Shown in pieces: positions 34,572 to 40,638 of a DNA stretch of 64,000 nt. This DNA is from Cranoglanis bouderius (taxonomy: Eukaryota > Chordata > Actinopteri > Siluriformes > Cranoglanididae): positions 12,021,800-12,085,799 of the forward strand of contig CM042558.1 of the NCBI GenBank assembly GCA_023630585.1, in the 5' to 3' direction. Under the pieces are notes generated by a model, which did no database searches, had not been told where the DNA came from, and saw only the letters and a list, made by a program, of their open reading frames with translations. The position numbers were made by a program, and so were the translations under genes. Position 1 is the first letter of the stretch. Every line of letters starts with the position of its first letter.

Positions 34572-34673
34572 CCTGGTGTTGTTCCTCTCTGCTTTAAGCT
34601 CAGAGATTTCCTCCTCTTTCTCCAGAAGCTGCTCCCGGCATGCACTCAGCTCCTTCGTTAATGATGTAAACTC
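7952..34673 (-). CDS. ppfia4: ppfia4 (liprin-alpha-4), partial: 16 internal coding exons
   Basis: Liprin-alpha proteins are scaffolds that organise the presynaptic active zone. Their N-terminal coiled coils bind RIM, ELKS/ERC and other liprins, and their three C-terminal SAM domains bind CASK, liprin-beta and LAR-type phosphatases. The 16 exons join without a phase conflict into 682 codons plus 2 nt, almost all predicted coiled coil followed by a Ser/Pro-rich linker. The paralogue call rests on stretches I recall as PPFIA4-like rather than PPFIA1/2/3-like: ERVTTLE, SAKHQRDIRE, SIHDLNDKLENELA, RHLQELLELAEQ, NALIQDLE, RSHLGSATDLRFS and AINEEIRMIQ. The protein is incomplete at both ends: the usual first exon (MCEVMPT-type start) and the SAM-domain exons are not in the window. 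All junctions are GT-AG except one GC-AG. Family assignment is very secure; the paralogue assignment is strong but from memory. Confidence 0.9.
8298..8333 (-). CDS. ppfia4: ppfia4 36-nt microexon: PSDLRKHRRKVT
   Basis: This 12-codon exon encodes PSDLRKHRRKVT, matching the PSDLRKHRRK block that follows GVMTL in liprin-alpha-2 and -4. The acceptor is GTCAG| with a pyrimidine-rich tract and the donor ACT|GTAAGT. It is phase 0/0, so inclusion or skipping preserves the frame, as expected for a cassette microexon. It adds a strongly basic patch. It is too short to stand out as an ORF. Confidence 0.86.
8677..10152 (+). mobile_element. Tc1-like transposon, family C copy 1
   Basis: Starts CAACCCCAGTTCCGAAAA and ends with the inverse TTTTTCGGAATTGGGGTTG, with TA on each side (8675-8676, 10153-10154). 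It contains a decayed transposase. It lies in the intron between the microexon and the exon at 10681. Confidence 0.88.
9106..9900 (+). pseudogene. decayed Tc1-like transposase (family C)
   Basis: A 157-codon ORF (9106-9579) holds the HTH region and the WNRVLWSDKSTFQIVFG block; the Glu normally following the first catalytic Asp in this motif is Lys here. The rest is in other frames (QDNAKPH-equivalent near 9655, PDLSSIEKVWRIM-equivalent near 9745-9780). A deletion and frameshifts inactivate it. The family C copy at 55722-57100 is similarly decayed. Confidence 0.8.
10681..10909 (-). CDS. ppfia4: ppfia4 exon: RMIQVERES..SGRSTPK..GVMTL
   Basis: This exon has 229 nt, phase 2 in and 0 out. It encodes (R)MIQVERESAELRADEIESRV, then a Ser/Thr/Pro-rich linker with TALSLASSSPPVSGRSTPK, ending HELGVMTL. 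The linker is a likely phosphoregulated region by analogy with the family. The acceptor is TTGCAG| and the donor CTG|GTGAGA. Confidence 0.93.
11765..12190. mobile_element. remnant of Tc1-like family with CACTCACTG.. ends
   Basis: Fragments such as CTGCTGTTGTAGCCCATCTG (11917) and the terminal GTTTTTATTTAAGTGGCTAGTG (12168) match the better preserved copy at 30690-31197. It is highly decayed and intronic. Confidence 0.6.
12351..12577 (-). CDS. ppfia4: ppfia4 exon: VVEQDWERLQ..acidic linker..AINEEI
   Basis: This exon has 227 nt, phase 0 in and 2 out. After ILPVVEQDWERLQ come a Ser/Arg stretch, an acidic cluster (DTELSELDDDDRETVFSS), the LSPSGHSDAQTLALMLQEQL motif and DAINEEI plus two bases. 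The acceptor is TTTCAG| and the donor AG|GTGAGA. The acidic patch plus LSPSG motif is shared by all liprin-alphas. Confidence 0.94.
13238..14088. mobile_element. non-autonomous Tc1-like element with inner and outer inverted repeats
   Basis: The outer ends are CAGTCATGGAAAAAGAAAG and its near-inverse CTTTCTTTTTCCCATGAGTG. An inner inverted pair, CAGATTTCAATATGTAGTC (13382) and its complement near 13803-13823, gives the IR/DR layout of Tc1-like elements. The inside has no transposase and includes a (CAA)n run at 13352-13379. Confidence 0.75.
13913..13992 (+). mobile_element. LINE 3'-tail fragment (L2-like)
   Basis: TGTAAAGCTGCTTTGTGACG then a GCGCTATACAAATAAAA tail followed by GAATT/GAACT repeats, a 3' end typical of fish L2-type LINEs. 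It is inside the preceding element, so probably a nested insertion. Confidence 0.6.
14663..14795 (-). CDS. ppfia4: ppfia4 exon: (R)SHLGSATDLRFSV..RRAQKGRL
   Basis: This exon has 133 nt, phase 2 in and 0 out. It encodes SHLGSATDLRFSVVEGQGEH then VIRRAQKGRLVALRDEPTK. The RSHxGSAxDxRFS motif is the one I recall from PPFIA4, and this is the main paralogue discriminator. The acceptor is ACTAG| and the donor AAG|GTACTA. The ALRDEP..K end is followed in the next exon by the conserved QDWER-type segment. Confidence 0.92.
15205..15296 (-). CDS. ppfia4: ppfia4 exon: ERLIGEIEKLRTELDHLKRR
   Basis: This exon has 92 nt, phase 0 in and phase 2 out. It encodes ERLIGEIEKLRTELDHLKRR then SGAFGDGTHP plus two bases of an Arg codon. 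It ends the long coiled coil. The acceptor is TTGTAG| and the donor CG|GTAATG. Confidence 0.93.
15700..15910. repeat. interspersed repeat, shared with 60890-61090
   Basis: ACATTTGGTCATATTGTGTATG, a TTGTTTATAGAAC block, AAAGCAA-ATA-CACTC and ATGATATTGCTTAA recur in the same order at 60905-61085. Likely a MITE family; boundaries uncertain. Confidence 0.5.
16037..16099 (-). CDS. ppfia4: ppfia4 exon: NALIQDLENSQKQLEEFHHTK
   Basis: This exon has 21 codons, phase 0/0, running NALIQDLENSQKQLEE then FHHTK, corresponding to the NTLIQELESS block after ALEDK. The acceptor is TTCTAG| and the donor AAG|GTAACA. Short and symmetric, so it could be skipped without a frameshift. Confidence 0.92.
16430..17480. 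repeat. possible old interspersed repeat with mirrored ends
   Basis: The left side (16462-16620: GGTGGAAAATACTTGAGCAA.. CTTAATTACATTTTGAAG) and right side (17340-17490: TTTACTTAAGTACATTTTGG.. AGTACTTTTTCCACCCCTGG) are roughly inverse, as in a MITE. Interior is AT-rich without coding sequence. Includes an (ATT)n at 17268-17292. Confidence 0.5.
17674..18301. mobile_element. fold-back element with two inverted SINE-like arms
   Basis: Ends CACTGTAAAAA and TTTTTACAGTG, flanked by TA. The halves 17690-17930 and 17995-18290 are inverted copies: the left carries GCAGGATACAACTGAGCTGA and GAGCCACC; the right, inverted, carries GGTGGCTCAGTGGTTAAGGC, GATCAGAAGGTCATGTG and CAGCTCAGTTGTATCCTGC. GGTGGCTCAGTGGTTAAGG plus AGAAGGTCATG resembles a tRNA-derived SINE head. 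The whole folds into a long hairpin. Confidence 0.75.
18571..18702 (-). CDS. ppfia4: ppfia4 exon: ARQREKMNEEHNRRLSDTVD
   Basis: This exon has 44 codons, phase 0/0: ARQREKMNEEHNRRLSDTVD, then LLTESNERLQLHLKERMAAL and EDK. It is a near-invariant liprin-alpha segment. The acceptor is TATTAG| and the donor AAG|GTTGAA. Confidence 0.95.
19275..19358 (-). CDS. ppfia4: ppfia4 exon: AEERHGNIEERLRQLE
   Basis: This exon has 28 codons, phase 0/0, reading AEERHGNIEERLRQLESQL and then EEKNQELSR. It is a conserved coiled-coil block. The acceptor is TTGCAG|, which is the 3' end of the GC-AG intron, and the donor is CGA|GTGAGT. Confidence 0.95.
20054..20101. repeat. (CA)n/(CGCA)n microsatellite in the GC-AG intron
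   Basis: A CA run with three CGCA interruptions, about 70-120 bp into the intron from the GC donor (TG on the transcript strand). Confidence 0.9.
20173..20307 (-). CDS. ppfia4: ppfia4 exon: SEEKVRHLQELLELAEQ..; ends at a GC donor
   Basis: This exon has 45 codons, phase 0/0, from SEEKVRHLQELLELAEQRL through KAETLPEVEAELAQRVAALTK. The conserved protein must join TK to AEERHGN in the next exon. That places the donor at AAG|GCAAGT (20173/20172), a GC donor with an otherwise ideal match to U1. No nearby GT gives the right frame and product. Confidence 0.94.
20932..21078 (-). CDS. ppfia4: ppfia4 exon: AMAQKEDMEERITTLEKRYLAAQRE
   Basis: This exon has 49 codons, phase 0/0. It opens AMAQKEDMEERITTLEKRY, the liprin-alpha hallmark coiled-coil segment, continues SIHDLNDKLENELA and ends DSLHRQ. 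The acceptor is CAACAG| and the donor CAG|GTCGAG. Confidence 0.95.
21268..21965 (+). mobile_element. MITE family M, copy 1
   Basis: Starts with a CAGCGCTGTTGAATTCTTGA end and finishes with GGAATAAAATACTTCAAGATG, then AAAATAATCAACTATGGTGTG. The same ends and interior recur, in either orientation, at 43445-43840, 48085-48710, 53330-53600 (partial), 54945-55090 (partial) and around 57425-58690. Non-coding. Confidence 0.65.
22285..22506 (-). CDS. ppfia4: ppfia4 exon: RLPNGSID..ELQELLDK..KHQRDIRE
   Basis: This exon has 74 codons, phase 0/0. It starts with the RLPNGSID motif shared with other liprin-alphas, then carries a heptad-rich coiled coil (ELQELLDKANKDL) and ends SAKHQRDIRE. The acceptor is ATACAG| and the donor GAG|GTTAGT. 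SAKHQRD is close to the SSKHQRD I recall in PPFIA4, where PPFIA2 has NTKYQRD. Confidence 0.93.
23130..23465 (+). repeat. common fish interspersed repeat (family P), copy 1
   Basis: Contains CCGCTTATCC-TACA-GGGTCA, CCCATCGCAGGTCACAATCG, CAGCCTACAGTATATGTC, TTTGGACTGGGGGGAGGAAA and GAACATGCAAACTCC in fixed order. The same order appears at 44815-45140, 61125-61440 and, inverted, 60325-60645. No coding potential despite incidental ORFs. Confidence 0.8.
24322..24391. repeat. (AAT)n microsatellite
   Basis: About 20 AAT units with one AAC interruption. Confidence 0.95.
24990..26109 (-). mobile_element. Tc1-like transposon (family D), truncated at its 3' end
   Basis: The right end, which is the element's 5' end, is intact: the TIR outer end reads CAGTGTCCTCCACTAATATT on the minus strand, next to TA. 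No matching TIR is found at the left; homology stops soon after the SPDLKPIENLW motif near 25010. Intronic. Confidence 0.8.
25000..25740 (-). pseudogene. Tc1-like transposase pseudogene (family D)
   Basis: Two frames cover it: 25701-25327 holds the HTH (MWQKVVELHKMGGGYKKIAK, PISTIRAIIKKFQSTG) and 25375-24990 holds the catalytic domain (GGGSLMFWGCFSA, QQDNDPKRTSKSTQ, QSPDLKPIENLWSELKRR). The first catalytic Asp block (WSDE-type) between them is missing or scrambled, so it is inactive. Confidence 0.8.
26318..26406. repeat. (TG)n microsatellite, about 44 units
   Basis: A pure TG run about 250 bp from the ppfia4 exon at 26655-26729, inside the following intron. Confidence 0.95.
26655..26729 (-). 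CDS. ppfia4: ppfia4 exon: variable linker (LAMVRQGRDGK..)
   Basis: This exon has 25 codons, phase 0/0, beginning LAMVRQGRDGKTDGNK and ending KPAWK. The acceptor is CCACAG| and the donor AAG|GTTCTT. In all liprin-alphas this position is the poorly conserved Gly/Lys-rich linker between coiled-coil blocks, so identity rests on splice phase, position and weak similarity. The exact frame fit with both neighbours makes it convincing. Confidence 0.78.
27203..27990 (+). repeat. 0.8-kb polypurine tract beginning with (GA)n
   Basis: Starts as pure (GA)n to 27266, then stays about nine-tenths purine on the + strand for over 700 bp as mixed GAGAAAGG-type sequence, and ends at a (CA)n run. The long ORFs on the opposite strand (Ser/Leu/Phe-rich) are artefacts of this composition. 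Confidence 0.9.
27992..28039. repeat. (CA)n microsatellite
   Basis: A pure CA run directly joined to the polypurine tract. Confidence 0.95.
29011..29240. repeat. two (CA)n microsatellites
   Basis: Runs at 29011-29064 and 29189-29240, separated by about 120 bp of ordinary sequence. Confidence 0.95.
29241..30680. other. intron without recognised element
   Basis: AT-rich ppfia4 intron. ORFs are short, with no family resemblance. A GTTATTAGTTATTAG micro-repeat lies near 29860-29885. Confidence 0.4.
30690..31197 (+). mobile_element. internally deleted Tc1-like element (family E)
   Basis: Ends CACTCACTGCCCACTTTATT and AATTGGACAGTGAGTG. It carries the start of the transposase (SISETTDLLEFSHTTVSRVY, an HTH) and then jumps to the 3' end, so the catalytic core is gone. 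Related fragments: 35415-35870, 42480-43065, 11765-12190. Confidence 0.75.
31669..31743 (-). CDS. ppfia4: ppfia4 exon: VRERLRVALERVTTLE
   Basis: This exon has 25 codons, phase 0/0, reading VRERLRVALERVTTLEGQL and ending ATNQE. It continues the coiled coil directly after HKALDEK. The acceptor is CCGTAG| and the donor GAG|GTATTG. The ERVTTLE sequence favours PPFIA4 over the ERVAALE or ERVSALE that I recall for other paralogues. Confidence 0.93.
32185..32905. mobile_element. inverted-repeat element with an internal perfect-looking hairpin
   Basis: The outer arms TAAGGAATAACTGACGACG (32187) and TCTTCAATTATTCCTTACA (32890) are inverse. An inner hairpin joins GGCCGTTGAATTATTAG plus AAAATAATGCACACCC (32215-32248) to its complement (32274-32307). 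GA-rich and CT-rich tracts (32525-32565, 32757-32787) lie between. Non-coding; probably a MITE or a MITE with a second partial copy. Confidence 0.6.
33200..33400. repeat. degenerate GGCCCA-CATCTGGC tandem-like repeat
   Basis: Several imperfect units of TGGGCC/TCTGGCCCA alternate in both orientations, just downstream (in transcript order) of the exon at 33562-33726. Similar 'CTGGCCCACATCTGGCCC' repeats are common in fish introns; exact class unknown. Confidence 0.5.
33562..33726 (-). CDS. ppfia4: ppfia4 exon: LLLEHLECLVSRHERSLRM segment
   Basis: This exon has 55 codons, phase 0/0, starting LLLEHLECLVSRHERSLRM and ending FEHHKALDEK. This block is nearly invariant across liprin-alphas; the KRQAPPPSGVSSEVEVLKAL part is the linker between coiled-coil stretches. 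The donor is AAG|GTATGA. The acceptor is TGTGTAG|, whose upstream tract is a (TG)n microsatellite (33731-33775) instead of an ordinary polypyrimidine tract. Confidence 0.95.
33731..33775. repeat. ppfia4: (CA)n microsatellite forming an acceptor tract
   Basis: On the transcript strand this is (TG)n ending directly in the AG of the acceptor for the exon at 33726. Confidence 0.95.
34488..34571. repeat. ppfia4: (TC)n(AC)n compound microsatellite at a donor
   Basis: On the transcript strand (GT)n followed by (GA)n starts at the donor of the exon at 34572-34673; the splice-site GT is the first repeat unit. Confidence 0.95.
34572..34673 (-). CDS. ppfia4: ppfia4 exon: coiled-coil start, EFTSLTKEL to ERNNTR
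   Basis: This exon has 34 codons, phase 0 at both ends, beginning EFTSLTKELSACREQ and ending ELKAERNNTR, one of the most conserved liprin-alpha segments (first coiled coil). The acceptor is GTGCAG| and the donor AGG|GTGTGT. Unusually, both splice sites are embedded in microsatellites. In transcript order a (TC)n(TG)n run is the polypyrimidine tract, and the donor GT is the first unit of a (GT)n(GA)n run. Confidence 0.93.
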
Positions 34674-34675
34674 CT

Positions 34676-34676
34676 G

Positions 34677-34738
<62 letters not shown>
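34676..34738. repeat. ppfia4: (AC)n(GA)n microsatellite forming an acceptor tract
   Basis: On the transcript strand (TC)n(TG)n ends in GCAG, the acceptor of the same exon. Confidence 0.95.
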
Positions 34739-34741
<3 letters not shown>

Positions 34742-35078
34742 GATTCTGACAGTGAGATTCTGCTCATAAAAAACCCATAAAGCACTTTATTACATACGTA
34801 TTGATAAACCCTTTTTTTAAAACACCATCTGAATACTCTGATCTCCAAGCAATGTTGTTTGCTCATTAAACTCCTAGCTCCTGACTGTGGCATACAGTGT
34901 TTGATATTGATGTGATTTATTTCATCATTCATTTGGGTAAGATCTCAGTTTAGAGATTATTGGAAGTTTTCCAAAGAACAGAGAGTACAGTACAAAAGTT
35001 AAGGTACAAGCTGATAGAGGTTCAGATAGAGGCACATTTATTCTCATTACTGAGTTAGGCATACTTAACTGAACTTCA

Positions 35079-35082
<4 letters not shown>

Positions 35083-35164
<82 letters not shown>
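35083..35164. repeat. (AT)n microsatellite, about 41 units
   Basis: A pure AT run, self-complementary and prone to cruciform formation and length change. Confidence 0.95.
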
Positions 35165-35166
<2 letters not shown>

Positions 35167-35414
35167 CATATTTATAACAAAATAAATCATCCATTCTGTT
35201 CTAAGAAAATCATGTTCACCACCAAAACACTGTGCGGTGTCTATTGCAAATCTAACAAAGTCTGCGCCTGTAACTGACAGGATCACACAGGCTGTATTCT
35301 CCCGAGGTGGATCAACTGCATTTGAATGGAATTTTAAAAATATTGCCAGCTGATTGTTCACCCCTGTACCTCTTATTAGAAAGTGGAAAATGACACCCAG
35401 ATCTCAGTAACCTG

Positions 35415-35870
35415 GCATGGTCGATGGCGTCAGACAGGCTTATTTGAATAGTTCAGAAACTGCTGATCTCTTGGGATTTTCACACCCAACAGTCTCTAGA
35501 GTTTACATAGAATGGTGTCAAAAAACAAAAAAAACATCCAGTAAGTGGCAGTTCAGTGGGCAGAAGAAACACTTTGAAGAGAAAGGTCAGAGGAGAATGG
35601 CCAGACTTGTTCAGAAACTCAAATAACGACTCTTTATAACAGTGGTGAGCAGAAAAGCATCTCAGAATGCACTGCCGAACCTTGATGTGGATGAGCCACA
35701 ACAGCAGAAGACGAATAAATCTGATCAGCTGAAGACTGGAAAAAGTTTTTCCGATCTTCAACTGTCCAGTTTTGGTGAGACTGTGCTCAATTGCAGCCTC
35801 AGATTCCTGTTCTTGGCTGACAGGAGTAGAACCCCATGTTGTCATCCACTTCAAGTTTCAGCATGTCCTT
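35415..35870 (+). mobile_element. Tc1-like family E remnant
   Basis: Contains AYLNSSETADLLGFSHPTVS-type HTH coding sequence (35430-35510) and scattered later parts matching family E; decayed, with ends not found. Confidence 0.65.
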
Positions 35871-37555
35871 AATTAACAGACAGTGATGTTTGCATTTTTG
35901 CAAAATGTCCTGAAAAAAACTTTTTAGATCAGCGTGTAAAAGTAATTGCAGTTAAAAATTGTGTTTAATAACAAGAATATTGAAATATGGGTTTAATATT
36001 CTTGAACTATTTCTGTGACATTAACAGACATGCCATTGATTTAATCCTGCATTTCCATTCACTGACCCATATAGCGCAATTACAATTATCTCCAAGTGGC
36101 TCAGGCTCGGCCTACAGCTTTCCACTCAATCACCCTTCACGTTCTGGTCACTGCTTAGCAATGGATATTTCACTGACCCAGGATATCTCGTCTCATTTTA
36201 AAGTAATATAACTGTAAAATCCACTTCGAAAGATCTAATAAATGATAACTTCATCTTAATTATTAGCACAATTTTAGCAAATATTTATGGAAAAAGGCAT
36301 ATGAAATGGCATGAAATTCTCCTGATGGCATGTTTGTGTACACAGATATGGGGTGAAACAGAAGATGGAGGGATGCAACAGGAAAACCACCCAAAGATTG
36401 GGCATTTTTAACACTTATCATTCTCGAAATTATCTAGAAATTAATGACAACTTATGCTACTGTTGATTTAAAATCTTTATATTTGCATATGCTACGTTGT
36501 GATTATAGTTGATGATGCAATAATCTGATATTATTGCCATGCGTGATGGAAACATCTCAGTTTGCAGGAAAGCAAACCTGCCAGAACCTTGCTCATGAAG
36601 TATTCATTTAAAAACCTAACGCTGTGAATATGACTTAAGTGATATTGTTAGAAAGTGTTCGGATCAGTTTATGGTGCAAGAAATATTTTTAAACAAACTA
36701 TACCTTCCTTAAGTGGTGGTTCCATGATCATTTGACCTACTGAAAAAACAAACAAACAAACAAACAAACAGACAGACAGACAAACAAACAAACAAAGTAC
36801 GAGTCGCATCCTGCGTAAGTGAAAAATCCAGAAGACTAGGATTAAACATACACAAGAGCATTTTTTATATGTGTTTCTGTTCCTGTCTGGTAATTTTCCA
36901 CATAGAAGGCACTCTGTTGTGTCAAAATGTCTCTATCCCTCTATAATTACCTCTGAGGCAACAGTCTGAGGTGAACTTTTATGCCACATTAGCACTGCTG
37001 TGTACATTTGAGACACTCCATGGTTACAGCAGGAAAAAAGGCTGTGGAATGGTTTTACATTGTGTTATGTTAGCTAGCTGAACTGATGATGGAGGTAAAG
37101 AAGATGGTGAGGGAGGAGAAAAATAGAAAATGCATTTGTTTGTTGTCAAGGGGCAGTTAAGGGAATGAGGCCTGTTCAAGTAAAAGAGCAGATGTTGACA
37201 CTTATTATCTTGCTCCATATTTGCTTTAAAAATGCTATCCGGTGTACTAAGAACATAAACAAATAAATTGTAAGACATTTTGTTTGAGCCAAAAATATAC
37301 TGTTTAAAAGAGTTTAAAAATCTCCAGAAAAGTCAGATTTATTTGCAGAATTCTTCCAACATAGACAGTTTTGATACTTAAAGAAAGTAAATATAAAACC
37401 GGAAAAATGGAAAAAAGAAAATTATAGCTGGGGATTCACAATTTCAGACATGATAGTCTGTCTGATTAAAGGCCAACTTCATATCTCATAGTCTTTTAGG
37501 CCCTAATTTATACACATTTGGTCAGATGAGACATGCAGGACATCATATCCATCTA
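35871..37555. other. intron or 5' region, nothing recognised
   Basis: AT-rich sequence with an (AAAC)n/(ACAG)n microsatellite at 36747-36797 and no credible exon. Confidence 0.4.
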
Positions 37556-37559
37556 TAGT

Positions 37560-38850
37560 TCAAATCGTTTAAACTATCAGTTATCAAATCCCTGATTAAA
37601 AACCTGACCTCGACCCCTGTCAATTGTCCAACTATAGGCCAATATCAAACCTCCCCTTTATCTCCAAGATCTTAGAAAAGTTTGTAGCACAGCAGCTATG
37701 CTCATACCTACATAGGAATAACATTCATGAAATGTATCAGTCAGGATTTAGGCCTCATTATAGCACAGAGACAGCACTGGTTAAAGTGGTAAATGACCTA
37801 CTACTGGCCTCTGATCAGGGTTGTGTCTCCTTGCTTGAGTTGCTTGACCTTAGTGCAGCTTTTGATACCACTCATCATACCATTCTCTTTGGTAGACTAG
37901 AAAATGTTTCCATTAAGGGAACGGCCCTCCCCTGGCTCATGTCTTATTTGACTGATCATTTGTAAATGTAAATGGTGACTTCTCTATGCATACTAAGGTA
38001 AAGTTTGGTGTTCTGCAAGGTTCTGCTTTAGGCCCACTGCTCTTTTCTTTATATATGCTACATCTTGGCAAAATTATTCGTAAACATGGTATTAGCTTCC
38101 ACTGTTATGCTGATGACACACAGTTGTATGTTTCAGCAAAGCCAGGTAACAGACACCAGCTTAATAAAGTTGAGGAATGTGTAAAGGACAATAAACACTG
38201 AACGCTTATTAACTTCTTTTTACTTAATTCTGACAAGTCAGATGTTCTTGTACTAGGACTAGGACTAGACTGTTGACTCCAGTCTTTCATTTGAAACTCA
38301 TGTAGATAATATTACTAGGATAACTAGACATTGCAGTGCCTTACTGTCTGGATGTTCCAGCAGGTGCTCCAGTTAGTCCAGAATGCAGCAGCCAGAGTCC
38401 TTACTAGAACCAGAAGATATGACATCACCCCAATCTTATCCACACTGCATTGGCTCCCAATCAAATTTCGCACTGATTATAAAATACTACTATTGACCTA
38501 TAAACCACTGAATGGTCTCACGCCACAGTACCTGAGCAAACTTTTTCATAAAAGACTTTATGATCTGCCACGGCTACTTCAATCAAAAGTTGCAGGCTGT
38601 TTGTTGGTACCTTGAGTAATGAAGGAGGTAGAGCTTTCTCTTACAAAGCCCCAAAGTTGTGGAACAGCCTTCCATTTAGTGTTCGGGACTCAGACACAAT
38701 CTCAGTGTTTAAGTCTGGGCTGAAAACATATTTGTTTAGTTAAGCCTTTTTTGAATAGTTTTTTCTTAGGCAAAGGAGCAGATCTGGAAGGTTCACGGGC
38801 ATAGAGTGTTGTGGAGAACTGGGATGTTTGGATGCTGTCGCATAATAACC
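37560..38850 (+). mobile_element. degenerate L2-clade LINE fragment
   Basis: This is a 5'-truncated retroposon with reverse-transcriptase and 3' portions of a CR1/L2-type LINE. It has no endonuclease and ends in sequence like a LINE 3' region near 38850. Confidence 0.85.
37624..38615 (+). pseudogene. LINE reverse transcriptase pseudogene
   Basis: Recognisable blocks are SNYRPISNLPFISKILEK, YQSGFRPHYSTETALVKVV, LLDLSAAFDTTHHTIL, GVLQGSALGPLLFSLYM, the catalytic YADDTQLYVSA, then VQNAAARVLTRTRRYDITPI and LHWLPIKFRTDYKILLLTYK. A stop and frame change between 37965 and 37986, a stop at 38201 and a deletion near 38270-38330 break it. FDTTH stands where FDTID is usual. Non-functional. Confidence 0.88.
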
Positions 38851-39615
38851 TAAAGCACATGTTGACTATACTGTAATTGATAATGATTATTATTAAGCAA
38901 ATACGTTTAATTACTTGTTTCTCAGGAGAGATTAAAAAAAAAGAAGAAGAAAGAAATACATGCATTGCAGAGAAGTGACCTACAGTATATCAGAGATTTA
39001 GGCTTGCCATGTGCTATGCCAGACAACATAATCATGCCATAAAAAGAATAGAGATCACTATATGTAGATTGATATGTCAACTATTATTAATCAATTAGCT
39101 ATTTTTGAACATCATTCCATGCACATGTGAGACTAACCAGGAAGTAATGGGTATGCCATCAGAGATGTATGCCTGGTATCAAACCTTAAATGAGCTTCTG
39201 TATTTGTTTCAGAATCCTTTTGAAGATCTGTTTGTTTATTTGTCTAATGAACAATTATTTACAGTTTGACTTAAATCAGAAACAGGATGCTGAATAATAT
39301 GAGGCAGGATATTTTGCATCTTATGTCTGTTAACAGCAGTTATTTCTGAGCATGTGTTAAACATCATATTTAAGAACTGAAAAGGGAATTTTGGCACAAA
39401 ACTAGGGCATCATTTGTTATTTGTCAGTAATAATATATAGTCCAACATTGCTTCAGTCAGCCTCAGCTTTTTGGCAGAATTCATCATTTTGTTTTGTGGT
39501 GTTTACGTCCAATTTTCTGTCACTATACAGGTTATATAATCTCACTGTAATTTCTCACAGTGAGCAATCACTTATTAATTAAAGACTATTAGCTAATGTA
39601 GTACAGGAGTTATCA

Positions 39616-39658
<43 letters not shown>

Positions 39659-40600
39659 TTTCTAAGAGTAAATAACATCCAGGGTAATTTTTTTCACATT
39701 TTATACCTTCAGACACTGTCATAACTGAACACAGCAACACTTTTTCCTCCACACAGAAAGTTTGAACACTTATAAGCAAGCTATCACTTCAAAGCAACTC
39801 AGTAGGGCTTTCCAGTCTGCAGTGGATTTCATATGCAGCGACGGGAAACTCGGAGGTGGCATTATGCAGCTTTGCGGCTCAGCCTGAGCTCCAACAACTT
39901 GAGGGATTTCTTTGTGTGTGTTCTCTAAAAGCTGTGGGATTAAGGAATGAAGGCAGTATAAATCAACGAAATGAGCGCAGTCTAAGGGTAGGAGATTTGG
40001 TCACACTCTGCCTCTGCAAAGCCACTCAGCACAGAAAAAGAAACAGAAAATGTGGCAAAGTACCTTTATAAAATGTACAAAATGCGCCTTTTACTGTTGC
40101 AATGTCAACTTATTTTATACTGTAAAATGGCAACAGAATTTCGCAGATTTTAAAAACAGTTACTATTAAATGAATGAATGAATGAAAGAAAAGCATATAA
40201 GTAAATGCAAATACACAATAAATACAAATACTGCTTCTCAAAAACATTTCAATATTTACACCGGTAGCCTCTAGCGTAATACATTTAGCTAGAAAATCAC
40301 ACAACCTTCAAGACAATCTGAAATCAAAACTGATATACTGTACGTATATATATATATATATATATATATATACTATTTACTGAAATAAATAGGGTGGATT
40401 AAACAGAAGCATGTCAGTATTATGCGATGAAGGTAAAATTTAATAATTTGCAGGAATATTAAAAAAAAAAAAAAAAAAACTTTTAGTTTTAGCTAGGTCG
40501 GCCCAATAATCTGGCAAGTGTGTCTATGTTGTTGAAATTCATTTATCATGTTTCCTGTGATTTTTTTAATGATTATTATTATTATTATTTAAATGTATTT
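38851..40600. other. non-coding, with (CA)n and poly-A tracts
   Basis: Holds a (CA)n run at 39616-39656, a (TA)n run near 40343-40371 and A/T tracts. No exon or well-defined element recognised. Confidence 0.4.
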
Positions 40601-40638
40601 ATTTATTTATTTGTTTCTGGAAGTAAAGTATATATATA

